The translations under genes were made by a program, and so were the position numbers. This document shows positions 1 to 9,200 of a DNA stretch of 64,000 nt, one piece after another. The stretch covers positions 5,677-69,676 of the forward strand of contig JAGHAM010000003.1 in the NCBI GenBank assembly GCA_021161465.1, read 5' to 3'. Every line of letters starts with the position of its first letter. Positions within the stretch are counted from its first letter, which is position 1. The notes below the pieces were generated by a model, which searched no databases, had not been told where the DNA came from, and saw only the letters and a list, made by a program, of their open reading frames with translations. The DNA is from Candidatus Iainarchaeum sp. GTDB lineage: Archaea; B1Sed10-29; WALL01; JAGHAM01.

Positions 1-828
1 GCTTTAGTTAGCTTGCTTGCCAGAGAGCATAAATTGGTTGCAGTGGACTGTGATGTGGAGACGTCAAACCTTGCATTGTTTTTTGGTCTCGAAGAAAAGG
101 ATTTCAAGAAAAAGGAGGTTAGTGCAACCAGCAAGGCTGTGCTAGTTGATGAGAGATGCACTCGTTGCAGGAAGTGCCTCGACTCATGCGCTTTTTCTGC
201 AATCTCGTGGGACGGAAAGCCTGTGTTTGATAAGTTTCTATGCACGGGCTGCGGCGCTTGTGCCATAGTTTGCCCGGAGGATGCAATAAAGCTGGAGCCA
301 ACGACCAATGCATGGATTGGAAAAAGAATATCCCCACACAGCAACAACCTAGGCATCGTGACGGGTCAGCTTTACCCCGGAGAAAGTGGCTCAGGCGAGA
401 TAGTCGCCTTGCTCAAGGAAGAAGCTGAGACTCTTGCCTCTAAAATAGGTGCTGAAATGACTTTTTTAGATGCTCCTGCTGGTGTTGGATGCCCAGTGAT
501 AGCGTCCGTCACTGGAGCTGACTACGTGATAGCAGTAACCGAGCCAACACCCCCTGCCTTCCGGGACCTGCAAAAGGCTCTTGCCGTGGTTGAGCACTTC
601 CGCATACCCTATGGACTAGTGATAAACAAGGCAGATTTGAATGAAGCTTTCACCAAGAAGATAAGAGAGTTTGCAGATTCCCATGGAATTCAGGTAATTG
701 GTGAACTTCCTTACGATAGAGCTTTCGTCGACGCTCTTGTTAACTTAAAACCTGTGGTTGACTACGATAAAAGGTTAGAACCGCAATTTAAAAGAATTCT
801 GGATGCTATAAACATTATGGGGCGATAG
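1..828 (+). CDS. MinD-superfamily P-loop ATPase with inserted ferredoxin domain (5' partial)
   Basis: The frame is open to the first base of the window, so the N-terminus with the Walker A loop lies upstream. What remains shows the MinD-like segment VDCDVETSN, then an inserted ferredoxin domain with two 4Fe-4S motifs (CTRCRKCLDSC and CTGCGACAIVC), then the rest of the MinD fold with DAPAGVGCPV and the late nucleotide-binding segment VINKADLN. This is the architecture of the COG1149 family (MinD ATPase plus ferredoxin), usually found in anaerobes and thought to act in Fe-S or redox protein assembly; the exact substrate is unknown. The next gene starts one base after its stop, so the two are probably co-transcribed. 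Confidence 0.88.
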   Translation, partial: ALVSLLAREHKLVAVDCDVETSNLALFFGLEEKDFKKKEVSATSKAVLVDERCTRCRKCLDSCAFSAISWDGKPVFDKFLCTGCGACAIVCPEDAIKLEPTTNAWIGKRISPHSNNLGIVTGQLYPGESGSGEIVALLKEEAETLASKIGAEMTFLDAPAGVGCPVIASVTGADYVIAVTEPTPPAFRDLQKALAVVEHFRIPYGLVINKADLNEAFTKKIREFADSHGIQVIGELPYDRAFVDALVNLKPVVDYDKRLEPQFKRILDAINIMGR

Positions 829-829
829 T

Positions 830-1321
830 ATGAATTTCATCGCGGACACAGCCAGGGTAATAGGTGACGTCAAGCTTGGTAAGAGTTCAAGCGTTTGGTT
901 CAGTGCAGTAATAAGAGCTGACTCTGCGCCAGTGACCATAGGTGACTACTCAAATGTTCAGGATAGCTGTGTCATACATGTTTCTCATGGGAAGGGTGTC
1001 AAAGTTGGCGATTATGTGACTATTGGCCATGGTGCAGTCTTGCACACATGTGATGTGGGCAACAACGTACTTATTGGGATGAATGCCACGGTGCTCCACA
1101 ACGCAAAAATCGGTGATAACTGCATAATCGCTGCCGGGTCTGTTGTCCCGCCAGGGATGGAGGTACCACCCGGTAGCATGGTTATGGGAGTGCCAGGAAA
1201 GGTTACCAGGACCATAACAGACAAGGAGAAGAAAACCATACACGAGAATGCAGAGCTGTATACACGAATTTCAAAAGATTATTTGGCAAAAAAATTTAAA
1301 CACAGGGAACAGCAATTATAG
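830..1321 (+). CDS. gamma-carbonic anhydrase-like hexapeptide-repeat protein
   Basis: 163 residues of left-handed beta-helix repeats (series such as IGDVKLG, VTIGDY, VKVGDYV, IGDNCII) with a short helical tail. His50, His67 and His72 match the three zinc ligands of gamma-class carbonic anhydrases (HV, GHG and LHTC contexts). Family length is typical (YrdA/PaaY/CamH group). Members hydrate CO2 or are of unknown activity; the acidic proton-shuttle loop of Cam is not obvious, so activity is uncertain. It follows the MinD-ferredoxin gene by one base. Zinc or iron enzyme is inferred from ligand conservation. Confidence 0.85.
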   Translation: MNFIADTARVIGDVKLGKSSSVWFSAVIRADSAPVTIGDYSNVQDSCVIHVSHGKGVKVGDYVTIGHGAVLHTCDVGNNVLIGMNATVLHNAKIGDNCIIAAGSVVPPGMEVPPGSMVMGVPGKVTRTITDKEKKTIHENAELYTRISKDYLAKKFKHREQQL

Positions 1322-1331
1322 TGGTGCTGTT

Positions 1332-2099
1332 TTGATACCTGGGGAAATTCCCAAAAGTCAGCGCGAGGTTGCTGTCAGCAGGGCGAAGACCATAGTAACC
1401 CTGAACCTGCTGCATGACCTAACCAGGAGAGAGTTTTCAAATAAATTAGTCGATATAGCTGCCCATTCGGGTGATATCTCAAAAGAATTTAAGTCGAGGC
1501 TAAGGAAGAGGTTGCCCAAAAAATCACAAGAAGTTTCTTTGAATGAGTTGAGAAGGTTTTTTTACGAGAATCCGCAGGAAGCTTCCCATGTCATCGATAA
1601 TTTTGAGCAGGAGCTGTTAAAAACAAGGAAAGGCGCAGATGTCCGCATTCCATTTTACAAAGACTTGAAGCAGCTGAGGCGAGGCTTGCTTCATATGGAT
1701 AGAATCCAGCTTAGGGGGAATAGGATGATTGAAAATCTGATAAAGATGGAGGAGGAGATGGCTGGAAGGCGTTTTACGGCCGCTGAGAGAAAGAAGAAAA
1801 AACAAAGCATCCTGCAGTTTGTAAAGGTATACGCAAGGGGAATAAACCCATCTGAGAAGGAAGCAGCAGAAAATGCCAAGTCACGGCTTTTGGGGAGAGT
1901 AGCTTCAAGCAGGTTTGGTAGTTTGCTTGATGCGCCTGCCTTTGAGAACCCTTCTAGTATCCTAAGTGAGTTGAATCATACGTGGTCTCCCCTGAATGGG
2001 GACACGGATAAGAGCATACGTAAACACCTGGAAGGAATTCTCTCATACACTTTTAAATCTCCTGCCACAAACAAAAAAGCCAGGGAAACAAGGTCCTGA
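1332..2099 (+). CDS. hypothetical charged helical protein
   Basis: I do not recognise this protein. It is rich in Lys, Arg and Glu, predicted mostly helical, with a very basic stretch (AAERKKKKQ) near the middle, no signal peptide and no membrane segment. An ATG at 1248 would overlap the preceding gene by 74 bases and code an uncharacteristic segment; the TTG at 1332, preceded by GGTG, looks more likely and gives 255 residues. The 3' end overlaps the convergent methyltransferase gene by 57 bases. Basic character suggests nucleic-acid binding, but this is only a guess. Confidence 0.55.
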   Translation: MIPGEIPKSQREVAVSRAKTIVTLNLLHDLTRREFSNKLVDIAAHSGDISKEFKSRLRKRLPKKSQEVSLNELRRFFYENPQEASHVIDNFEQELLKTRKGADVRIPFYKDLKQLRRGLLHMDRIQLRGNRMIENLIKMEEEMAGRRFTAAERKKKKQSILQFVKVYARGINPSEKEAAENAKSRLLGRVASSRFGSLLDAPAFENPSSILSELNHTWSPLNGDTDKSIRKHLEGILSYTFKSPATNKKARETRS

Positions 2100-2789
2100 T
2101 TTTTCACCAGTGATGACATGCCTCTTTAGGTTTAGGTCTACCACTTCTATATCAACAAGCCTTTTCTCCTTCATAGCCTCAACGACACCGTCCACCTTGG
2201 CCTCAACAGGGCAGTAAACACACATAAACCTGCCAGGCTTAAGCGCGCTCACGGTTTTCTTCACGGCTTCAACTTCCTCCAACAAGTCCAGGAAAACAGC
2301 ATCGAAGGAGTTTTCTTCAAGAGCTGCCATGAATAAATTCTCGTGGTGCAGTTCAACGTTCGTGACAACGGCATCAGCTAACTTCCTCTTTGCAAGTTCA
2401 TAGAATCGCTCGTCCTTCTCGAACGAGATTACTTTTCCAGGGTGAACCATTTGCGCGAACATAAGAGTCGCGCAGGCAGAGCCAGTTCCAGCTTCCAGCA
2501 CAACCATGCCGTTTTGCAGTGACATGAGCGCGCCTGCTATCCCTGCGTCATACTCATACAGGGGTCTTGCGCCCCGCTCCCCTTTTTGTATGATGTCCCT
2601 AAGCAGCGGTTTTATGGCCAGGAAGTGCTCCCCTTTGCTTGTTGTTATTGGCACTGCTTTGTTGCTTTCCTTGACTTTCCCTATTTCAGAGCCTAGGACC
2701 TCTCCCCACGACGTCTGGATATCCTCCCCTCTCCAGTCGCGCATGAGTGTTTTTCCAGATGAGTGGATAAGCAATATTTTCATGTGCAA
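2043..2789 (-). CDS. trmI: tRNA (adenine-N1)-methyltransferase, TrmI family
   Basis: 248 residues. An N-terminal small beta domain (about 1-75) is followed by a Rossmann methyltransferase domain with SAM-binding motif I VLEAGTGSACATL (98-110), motif II ISFEKDERFYELAK and the acidic motif DAVFLDL. The order and the YEYDAGIAGALM segment before motif I match the TrmI/Gcd14 family, which methylates N1 of A57/A58 in the tRNA T-loop; archaeal members often modify both. Start at the first ATG; a second ATG two codons later is equally possible. It is divergent from secF over a 55-base AT-rich promoter region. Confidence 0.85.
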   Translation of the reverse strand: MHMKILLIHSSGKTLMRDWRGEDIQTSWGEVLGSEIGKVKESNKAVPITTSKGEHFLAIKPLLRDIIQKGERGARPLYEYDAGIAGALMSLQNGMVVLEAGTGSACATLMFAQMVHPGKVISFEKDERFYELAKRKLADAVVTNVELHHENLFMAALEENSFDAVFLDLLEEVEAVKKTVSALKPGRFMCVYCPVEAKVDGVVEAMKEKRLVDIEVVDLNLKRHVITGEKSGPCFPGFFVCGRRFKSV

Positions 2790-2794
2790 AACCT

Positions 2795-2832
2795 AATTGT
2801 TATAAATACTTGCTTCCATAAATAAAAAACAC
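2795..2832. promoter_or_regulatory. divergent TATA region between trmI and secF
   Basis: TTATAAATA at 2800-2808 sits about 37-45 bases before the secF ATG and fits an archaeal TATA box with a short leader. On the minus strand an AT-rich TTTATTTA run at about 2818-2829 lies about 30 bases before the trmI start. Position and composition only; no transcript data. Confidence 0.5.
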
Positions 2833-2844
2833 TCTTGTGATTTT

Positions 2845-3834
2845 ATGGAATTACCAAATCCTTACGAGACGCCTTATTACAAGTATTACATACTGATAGC
2901 TCTGGTGATATTTGCGGCGATGGCGTTCCTGGCACTGCAAGGTACAAGACCCGGGATAGACTTGACTGGCGGAACCGCAATGACCGCCCCACTGAACAAG
3001 ACAATAACACACGATGAGGTAGAGTCATTTATGCATGCGCAGGGTGTTGAGGATGTTATAGTAAGGATAACAGAGGACCCCCTTACGGGGAAAAAAGGTA
3101 TAATAGTCGAGTTTACAGGCAACAAGGATATAATAAAAGCTGAAAACTTGCTTAAAACAGACCCTGGCAAGGCAGAGAGTATAGTTTCGGAATTCCTTCC
3201 TAATACAACATCCAATCTGACTGCAGCAGAGAAGGTGCAGTTGGCTGCGGAGCACTTCAAGGACAACTTGAGGCTTGAATTCGCTAAATTCATTGACGTC
3301 GATGCAAATGACATAAGTGTCACTTCTGTGGGCTCATCCATTGGGAAGATGTTTTGGGAAAGCTCTGAAAGGGCTTTGCTCCTGGCGTTTATCCTGGTAG
3401 CTGCCATTGTCTTCGTTCTTTTCAGGCAGCCTGTCCCTTCTATAGCAGTTATCCAGGCAATAATCTTTGACATGGTAACAGCTCTGGCGGGTATCTCCAT
3501 ACTGCAAATTCCGGTAACCCTCCCAACTATAGCTGCCCTACTGATGATTCTTGGTTATTCCATTGACTCAGACATAATGGTCACAGACAAGATAATGAAA
3601 AGGTCATATGGAAGCACGGCAGACAGGGCTTTTGAAGCCATGAAAACCGGTTTGACCATGACTGGAACCACTTTAGTGGTTTTAGGTGTTCTTGTTTTCT
3701 TCTCTTATTTCAGCCAGATGACAGCACTCTTCCAGATTTCTGCTGTGTTGTTCTTTGGTCTGCTTGGTGACCTGCCCTCAACTTATCTGATTAACGTGGT
3801 GATTGTTAAATGGTGGACAGACAAGAAGCAATGA
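2845..3834 (+). CDS. secF: protein-export membrane protein SecF
   Basis: 329 residues. One transmembrane segment (about 16-33), the conserved GIDLTGGT motif just after it, a roughly 140-residue external domain, then five C-terminal transmembrane segments including the D-S-D-I-M-V motif of the RND/SecDF fold. SecF with SecD uses the ion gradient to support Sec-dependent export. Archaeal order secF-secD is kept here, and the stop codon overlaps the likely secD start (ATGA). Confidence 0.95.
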   Translation: MELPNPYETPYYKYYILIALVIFAAMAFLALQGTRPGIDLTGGTAMTAPLNKTITHDEVESFMHAQGVEDVIVRITEDPLTGKKGIIVEFTGNKDIIKAENLLKTDPGKAESIVSEFLPNTTSNLTAAEKVQLAAEHFKDNLRLEFAKFIDVDANDISVTSVGSSIGKMFWESSERALLLAFILVAAIVFVLFRQPVPSIAVIQAIIFDMVTALAGISILQIPVTLPTIAALLMILGYSIDSDIMVTDKIMKRSYGSTADRAFEAMKTGLTMTGTTLVVLGVLVFFSYFSQMTALFQISAVLFFGLLGDLPSTYLINVVIVKWWTDKKQ

Positions 3835-5426
3835 GGGTCCTTAAGGACTGGAGGGTGCAGCTTTGGATAGTGACATTCATAATCATCGGCCTTTTGCCTT
3901 TGCTGGTTGGGCCTTATTTCAATAGGGGCTTACAGTTCGGTATGGATTTCAAAGGAGGGACTTTAATCCAGCTCCAGCTTGAAAAGGATGTCGATTCTGG
4001 GACAATGTCAACAATCACAACGATACTGCAGGATAGATTAAACAAATATGGCTTGAAGGATATATCTGTCAAGCCTTATGGCACGCAGTTTATAACAGTT
4101 GCTGTTTCTGCGACAGACCCAGCGTCGGTTCAGCAGGTTAAAGGCGTCCTGTCCCAACAGGGGAGGTTCGAGGCCATAATAGATGGACAGGTAGTCCTGC
4201 ACTCGAGTGATCTTGTTAAGATAATTACTGACCCCCAGAAGGGGTATGGCTACATAAGCTCAACTGGCCAGTGGAGGGTGCCTTTTGTTTTGTCCAAGGA
4301 GGGTAGCGAGAGGTTCGCTAAGATTGCAGCAGGCAGGTGCACGAAAGTTGGAGGGGAAACAAAGTGTGATAAGATATACATGTACATTGACAGGCCGGAA
4401 AACGCTGTTGCGATAGCACCCGACTGGGTTTTAGATAATGAGTCTGTTATGTCCATGAACCCCGCTAACCCTGCTGGGAAACCAATAAAACTTGAGGACC
4501 TTGAGAACAATTCTCTCACCAAGTTTGTTAAAGCCCGTGCGCTTACGCCAGATTTAGTAAGGGGTTTCGAGAATTACACAATGTTCATACTTCACCCAGA
4601 AGTTAATCTATCAGCAATCCTGAACAACACGGAGTTTAATGTCACAGGCAGTCTGGAGGAAGGCCAATTCTGGATAACGGATAAACTTACGAATAAGACC
4701 ATAAAAGTTAGGGTAGTACCAAAACCAAATTCAGGCTACTGGTCTTGGGGAGCCGTTAACCTGGAAAGTATCCTTAACTTAACACCCGGAGTTACGTCTG
4801 GCAGGCCGATAAGAGAGGCTGTGATTGAAGGTTATGCCCCAGACTGGATGACAGCAAGCCAGGAGCTAAACAGGATGGTTGTTGTGCTAAAATCCGGGAA
4901 ATTACCAGTCAGCATATCATTGGCAAGCACAAACACAGTCTCCCCCACCCTTGGTGAGTCATTCATTGGTGATATAGTAAAGATGGCTTTGATAGCATGG
5001 GTTATGGTCGCGCTTGTAACGTTCCTCAGGTACAGGGAACCAAAGATAACTCTTCTCATGATGGCGGCTAACGTGTCCGAAGTCTTGATAATACTGGGAA
5101 TTGCCGCTTTGATAGGATGGCAAATAGATATTGCCTCTGTTGCTGGTGTTATAGCTGTTGTTGGAACTGGTGTTGACCAGTTCATCATAATCACAGATGA
5201 GATAGAGATGAAGGGCGTATTTGAGGAAACAATAGTTGAGAAGGTAAAGAAAGCCTTCAGGATTATAATGGGCTCTGCCATGACGACCTTGGCAGCTATG
5301 CTGCCGTTGCTCACACTTGGCCTTGGCTTGCTAAAAGGGTTTGCGATAACAACTATTGTGGGGCTGTTTGTAGGCATTGTTATAGTCAGGCCCGCCTTCG
5401 CAAGGGTTATTGAGAAGATACTTTAG
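3831..5426 (+). CDS. secD: protein-export membrane protein SecD
   Basis: About 531 residues. One N-terminal transmembrane helix followed by GMDFKGGT, a large external domain of about 350 residues, then five transmembrane helices with GVDQFIIITDE in TM4, the proton-relay region of SecD. An ATG at 3810 is in frame, but the ATG at 3831 overlaps the secF stop in the usual ATGA arrangement and places the first helix normally, so I chose it. Works with SecF in late stages of protein translocation. Confidence 0.95.
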   Translation: MRVLKDWRVQLWIVTFIIIGLLPLLVGPYFNRGLQFGMDFKGGTLIQLQLEKDVDSGTMSTITTILQDRLNKYGLKDISVKPYGTQFITVAVSATDPASVQQVKGVLSQQGRFEAIIDGQVVLHSSDLVKIITDPQKGYGYISSTGQWRVPFVLSKEGSERFAKIAAGRCTKVGGETKCDKIYMYIDRPENAVAIAPDWVLDNESVMSMNPANPAGKPIKLEDLENNSLTKFVKARALTPDLVRGFENYTMFILHPEVNLSAILNNTEFNVTGSLEEGQFWITDKLTNKTIKVRVVPKPNSGYWSWGAVNLESILNLTPGVTSGRPIREAVIEGYAPDWMTASQELNRMVVVLKSGKLPVSISLASTNTVSPTLGESFIGDIVKMALIAWVMVALVTFLRYREPKITLLMMAANVSEVLIILGIAALIGWQIDIASVAGVIAVVGTGVDQFIIITDEIEMKGVFEETIVEKVKKAFRIIMGSAMTTLAAMLPLLTLGLGLLKGFAITTIVGLFVGIVIVRPAFARVIEKIL

Positions 5427-5440
5427 TTGCCTTAACAAAC

Positions 5441-5449
5441 TTTTAAATA
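5441..5449 (+). promoter_or_regulatory. TATA box for the membrane-protein gene at 5475
   Basis: TTTTAAATA lies 26-34 bases before the ATG at 5475 and just after the secD stop, the spacing expected for a leaderless archaeal transcript. Confidence 0.5.
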
Positions 5450-5474
5450 TTACCTCTCCCTTGTTTAGTTTAGT

Positions 5475-6389
5475 ATGGATAACATCAGTGGCGTAATAAA
5501 TAAATCTTTTAGGATTTACAGAGAGAAATGGAAAGACCTCGTCCTTGGTTCTTTTGTTTACCTTGCTCTCTCTATGTTAACATTTTCAATCTTGGTTGGT
5601 TTACCTGCTCTAGTTTTAGTGGTTCTAGGTATAGTTGGAGGCATCTCATACTCCAATTTAGTCCTACCAACGGTCATCGGCTCGTTTGTTATGCTCCTCA
5701 TATTGATGGCTTTGGCCGTGGCTGTTGTAGGTATCTTTATGGGAGGATTTCTCATATTCTGCAATGATATCATTGACGGTAAGAAGCCAAAGTGGAGCGA
5801 GATGTTATCTCCACCAAGAAGAGCCTCATTTGCTGCGGCGCCCTTTGTTCAAATTATCCCAATGGCCACATTGTTTTTATTATTTATTGGTGCAGTTGTC
5901 GCGTTCCTGTTTCTGTCTGGGTTCTCCATGGATGCTTTGGTTAGCAACCCAATGCAAGCCCTGTCTATAACCATGATTCTTATAATTGGCTTCGTTGTTT
6001 GCGTGATACTCTCTTTGGTCATATCTTTCTTCCTCATACTGACAACTTATGCTATCGCACTTGAGGGGACAGGGGCTATTGATGGAGCAAAGAGGTCAAT
6101 TTATCTGGTAAGGAATAATATCGTTGATTTTTTTGTTTTCATGCTCTTGATAGCAGCTATAATGTTTGGTCTTTCATTAGCTTTTTCTATAGTTACCATG
6201 CCAATTTCGCTGGTTGCTTCCTTCGTGCCAGGACTTTCTCTGGTGTCTAACCTACTTGGTTTTATTTTTAACGTATTTGTCATGCCAATCCCTGTTGTTG
6301 CATGGATACTTTTCTACAAGCGATTGATTGGCAAAGAAAATGCGCGCGCGGAACCCATACACTTACAACAGCCTTCTGCCCCGGTGTGA
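5475..6389 (+). CDS. polytopic membrane protein of unknown function
   Basis: 304 residues with about six to seven hydrophobic helices. An amphipathic N-terminus (SFRIYREKWKDLVLGSF) precedes the first membrane segment, and an internal loop GAIDGAKRSIYLVRNN resembles the repeated element of the glycerophosphoryl-diester-phosphodiesterase-like or DUF4013-type archaeal membrane family. Those proteins have no established reaction. The C-terminus is a short soluble Pro/Gln tail. No operon partner is evident; it has its own TATA box. Confidence 0.7.
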   Translation: MDNISGVINKSFRIYREKWKDLVLGSFVYLALSMLTFSILVGLPALVLVVLGIVGGISYSNLVLPTVIGSFVMLLILMALAVAVVGIFMGGFLIFCNDIIDGKKPKWSEMLSPPRRASFAAAPFVQIIPMATLFLLFIGAVVAFLFLSGFSMDALVSNPMQALSITMILIIGFVVCVILSLVISFFLILTTYAIALEGTGAIDGAKRSIYLVRNNIVDFFVFMLLIAAIMFGLSLAFSIVTMPISLVASFVPGLSLVSNLLGFIFNVFVMPIPVVAWILFYKRLIGKENARAEPIHLQQPSAPV

Positions 6390-6403
6390 GGAGGGAACTC
6401 CCC

Positions 6404-7138
6404 CTAAACAAGGAGCTTTACAGCAGCGGCCAGTGCCACTAGAATGAGCAGTTTTTCAACGAATTCATTTCCTTTTTTCACAGCAGTCTGAGTCCCAAGG
6501 AACGCGCCAATCGAGCAGCCAGCGCTCATTGCCAGCCAGTGAGGCCAGCTTATTATACCATCCATTATGAAATATGCACTTCCAGTAATCACTGAAAATA
6601 ATATCAGGAAAGACGCTGCTGCACTTGCTTCTATTGCTCCCATGCCAGAACCGGCTGCCAGTATCATAATTGTTAGTGTCTTTGCTGATGCCCCAAATAT
6701 TGATTTGTATGCACCCACAGCTGTTAGTACTAGCGATTCCAGCGCACGGTTCTTACCGATGAAAGAAAGGTTGATGTGCTCTCTCAGTAGCATCAGAATT
6801 ACACCAAGAAACAGGAAAGTAGCAATAGCCAGGCGAAGGATGGTGTCGTCTAGGGAAACAATGACATATGCCCCTATGAGCGCGCCCACTATGAATGGAA
6901 CAAGCAAGTAGAGAACTGGCCCGATTTTAAGCTTTCCGTGTTTGTTGTAGCTCAAAACTGCTACCAGCCCTGGGGCTATTTGCACAACAAGGTTTGTGGC
7001 GATTGCAGTCAATGGGCTCAAACCCGTGAACAGGAGTGCGGGTATGGATATCAGACTTAACCCGCCAACCATAGAGCCATAGAATGAGCCAACGAGGCCA
7101 ACGAGGAACAACAGGACATACTGGAGATAGATGAACAT
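6404..7138 (-). CDS. sulfite exporter TauE/SafE family permease
   Basis: 244 residues and about eight transmembrane helices, with the two-fold GxxxGxxxG-rich pattern of COG0730: FLVGLVGSFYGSMVGGLSLI near the start and the second repeat GAYKSIFGASAKT. Members export sulfite, sulfoacetate or other small organosulfur anions; substrate here is unknown. ATG at 7138 has a TATA-like GTTATATAG about 25 bases upstream on the minus strand, suggesting a leaderless message. Confidence 0.85.
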   Translation of the reverse strand: MFIYLQYVLLFLVGLVGSFYGSMVGGLSLISIPALLFTGLSPLTAIATNLVVQIAPGLVAVLSYNKHGKLKIGPVLYLLVPFIVGALIGAYVIVSLDDTILRLAIATFLFLGVILMLLREHINLSFIGKNRALESLVLTAVGAYKSIFGASAKTLTIMILAAGSGMGAIEASAAASFLILFSVITGSAYFIMDGIISWPHWLAMSAGCSIGAFLGTQTAVKKGNEFVEKLLILVALAAAVKLLV

Positions 7139-7175
7139 GCATTAACTATCTGTTATTCGCTATATAACTATTACT

Positions 7176-7234
7176 AAGCTCTTATCGGATGAGCTTCATC
7201 TACTTGCCAAGCTGTTATCTGATATATAGCAGCT
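7176..7234 (-). promoter_or_regulatory. two tandem hairpins/direct repeats upstream of the TauE gene
   Basis: Stem 1 pairs 7176-7181 (AAGCTC) with 7191-7196; stem 2 pairs 7210-7218 (AGCTGTTAT) with 7226-7234, with one G-U. Both carry the same core, GCTCTTATCGGAT at 7178-7190 and GCTGTTATCTGAT at 7211-7223, 33 bases apart (about three helical turns). They lie just upstream of the likely TauE TATA box and just after the glmS stop. Operator pair is an inference; a processing or termination role for glmS mRNA is the alternative. Confidence 0.4.
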
Positions 7235-7271
7235 AGAAGTTATCATTAATGGCTGCAATCTCAACAGTTGC

Positions 7272-9035
7272 CTACTTCACAGTCACAGATTTGGCGAGGT
7301 TTCTTGGGGTGTCAACTGGCCTTCCCTTGGCCACCGCTGTGTAATATGCTAACAGCTGGCATGGGATGTTGGCAAGTAGTGGGTAGAATATATAGTCTAT
7401 CTTTGGAATCTTAAGCCATTCGTCGAACATATTGCTGTTCTCATCGCTTATACCAATGACATAGGCACCTCTTGCTTTTGCCTCATGCACGTTTGCCATG
7501 GTTTCTTCATATGTGTGGTCCTTTGGGCATATTGCAATTATTGGGGTGCCCTCCTCTATAAGCGCTAGAGTCCCGTGCTTAAGTTCACCGGCAGGCATAC
7601 CCTCAGCGTGGATGTAAGATAACTCTTTCATCTTAAGCGCACCTTCAGTAGCAACAGCGAAGTTCTCACCGCGAGCTATGAAGTAAGTATCATCCCTCTT
7701 TTTCATGTATTCTGCAATCTTCTTGGTTTTCTCCTCGTTTAATGAAATGGTTTCCTCAATCATTTCCGGGATGCTCATAAGCTTCTTCAAGCCAGCTTCA
7801 AACTGGTAGATCATAGTGTAAGCTATGAGATAAAACATAGTCACCTGGGAGGTAAATGTTTTGGTTGCAGCTACACCTATCTCAGGGCCAGTGTTGAGGT
7901 AAAGGGAAACATCACTCACCCTATCAAGGGATGAGCCAACGACATTAACTATTGAAACCACCTTGCAGCCGTGCTCTTTTGCCTGTTTCACTGGCAGTAG
8001 CACATCAGCTGTTTCACCAGATTGCGAAACAGCTATGATAAGGGTGTCCTTTCCAAGCTTCTCAACAAAATACTGGAACTCAGAAGCCATGTAAACCTCA
8101 CAATATTTTTTTGTGAGTTCGGCTATAACATACCTCCCAACCAGCGAGGCGTGTCTTGATGTGCCCGCGCCAACTATGCACACCCTCGGAGCTGAATTGA
8201 CCATCCTGGCAACTTGCTCAAGCTTCTCCTTGTTTTGCCTTAAAGTTTCCTTCAGAACTAATGGTTGTTCGTGTATCTCCTTGAGCGTAAAGTGGGTGTA
8301 ATCTCCCTTTTCAGCCTGGTTTAGTTTCCACTTTATAGTATCCATGGGCTTACCGACCTCTTCACCAGTGCTTATCTTTTTTACCACTGGCTTTGAGCCT
8401 ATTACAACCATCTCACCATCGTCTATTGGCACTGTCTTGTTTGTGTATTCTAGAAATGCAGGAACATCACTTGCTAAGAAGTACTCCCCACCATTCAGCC
8501 CTAGGACAAGCGGCGATTCTTTTTTTGCTCCAACAAGCTCATTTGCATTTTTGTTTATGGCCAGCATGGCATAGCTGCCTTTTAGCTGCTTTGCAGCAGC
8601 CCTAACGGCTTCAGGGAACCCCTTGCTTTTGGAATGCTCTTCTATCAAATGAGCTATGACCTCTGTGTCGCAGTCGCTTTTAAATTTGTGACCTTTCTTC
8701 TCAAGGTCAGTTTTCAATTCATCATAATTTTCAATTATGCCATTGTGAACTACGGCTATGCTTCCATCGCAGGAAACATGCGGGTGAGCATTTTCTTTGC
8801 TAACACCTCCATGGGTTGCCCAACGTGTGTGGCTTATGGCAAGGTGTGTTTCTGTGTTGGATAGCTCATCAGGGATACCATCTATCTTCCCAACGTCTTT
8901 AGCTATATGCAAGCCGTCTTCATCAATACAGGCTATTCCCCAGGAGTCATATCCACGGTATTCTAGCCGCTTAAGCCCTGAATATACCCGATCCACAGCG
9001 TTTTTATCCCCACTGTAACCAATTATACCACACAT
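7272..9035 (-). CDS. glmS: glutamine--fructose-6-phosphate aminotransferase (isomerizing)
   Basis: 587 residues starting MCGIIGYSG, so Cys2 is the Ntn nucleophile of the glutaminase domain (about 1-220). Two SIS domains follow, with the sugar-phosphate motifs CIVGAGTSRHAS and SQSGETAD, and the C-terminus ends in the conserved PRNLAKSVTV. It makes glucosamine-6-phosphate from fructose-6-phosphate and glutamine, first step toward UDP-GlcNAc for surface glycans. Shares an AT-rich divergent promoter region with the gene at 9201. Confidence 0.96.
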   Translation of the reverse strand: MCGIIGYSGDKNAVDRVYSGLKRLEYRGYDSWGIACIDEDGLHIAKDVGKIDGIPDELSNTETHLAISHTRWATHGGVSKENAHPHVSCDGSIAVVHNGIIENYDELKTDLEKKGHKFKSDCDTEVIAHLIEEHSKSKGFPEAVRAAAKQLKGSYAMLAINKNANELVGAKKESPLVLGLNGGEYFLASDVPAFLEYTNKTVPIDDGEMVVIGSKPVVKKISTGEEVGKPMDTIKWKLNQAEKGDYTHFTLKEIHEQPLVLKETLRQNKEKLEQVARMVNSAPRVCIVGAGTSRHASLVGRYVIAELTKKYCEVYMASEFQYFVEKLGKDTLIIAVSQSGETADVLLPVKQAKEHGCKVVSIVNVVGSSLDRVSDVSLYLNTGPEIGVAATKTFTSQVTMFYLIAYTMIYQFEAGLKKLMSIPEMIEETISLNEEKTKKIAEYMKKRDDTYFIARGENFAVATEGALKMKELSYIHAEGMPAGELKHGTLALIEEGTPIIAICPKDHTYEETMANVHEAKARGAYVIGISDENSNMFDEWLKIPKIDYIFYPLLANIPCQLLAYYTAVAKGRPVDTPRNLAKSVTVK

Positions 9036-9059
9036 TCATTGCACCAGTTCATTAGATTG

Positions 9060-9200
9060 ACCTGTGATTTTTGAACTTTTAATTAAAAACTTTTAGTAAA
9101 AGAAATATCATAATATTAAAGTAATTATGTTATCTTTATTTATAAATGAAAAGCTTTTTATACTTTTTATTATAAAATATATTTTGGTATTGGTGATTGT
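9060..9200. promoter_or_regulatory. AT-rich divergent promoter region between glmS and the HTH/S-layer-like gene
   Basis: The stretch is almost entirely A and T with several TATA-like runs (TTTATAAAT near 9138; TTTTATACTTTTTATTATAAAATA near 9156-9180, i.e. just before the start at 9201). GGTGAT before the GTG at 9201 is a Shine-Dalgarno-like site. No clear single operator can be named. Confidence 0.45.

Noticed and set aside
2886-3500. 204-codon minus-strand frame opposite secF
   Set aside because: It lies wholly antisense to a clearly conserved gene and its translation is the Ser/Thr/Ile-rich low-information type expected from a mirrored frame.
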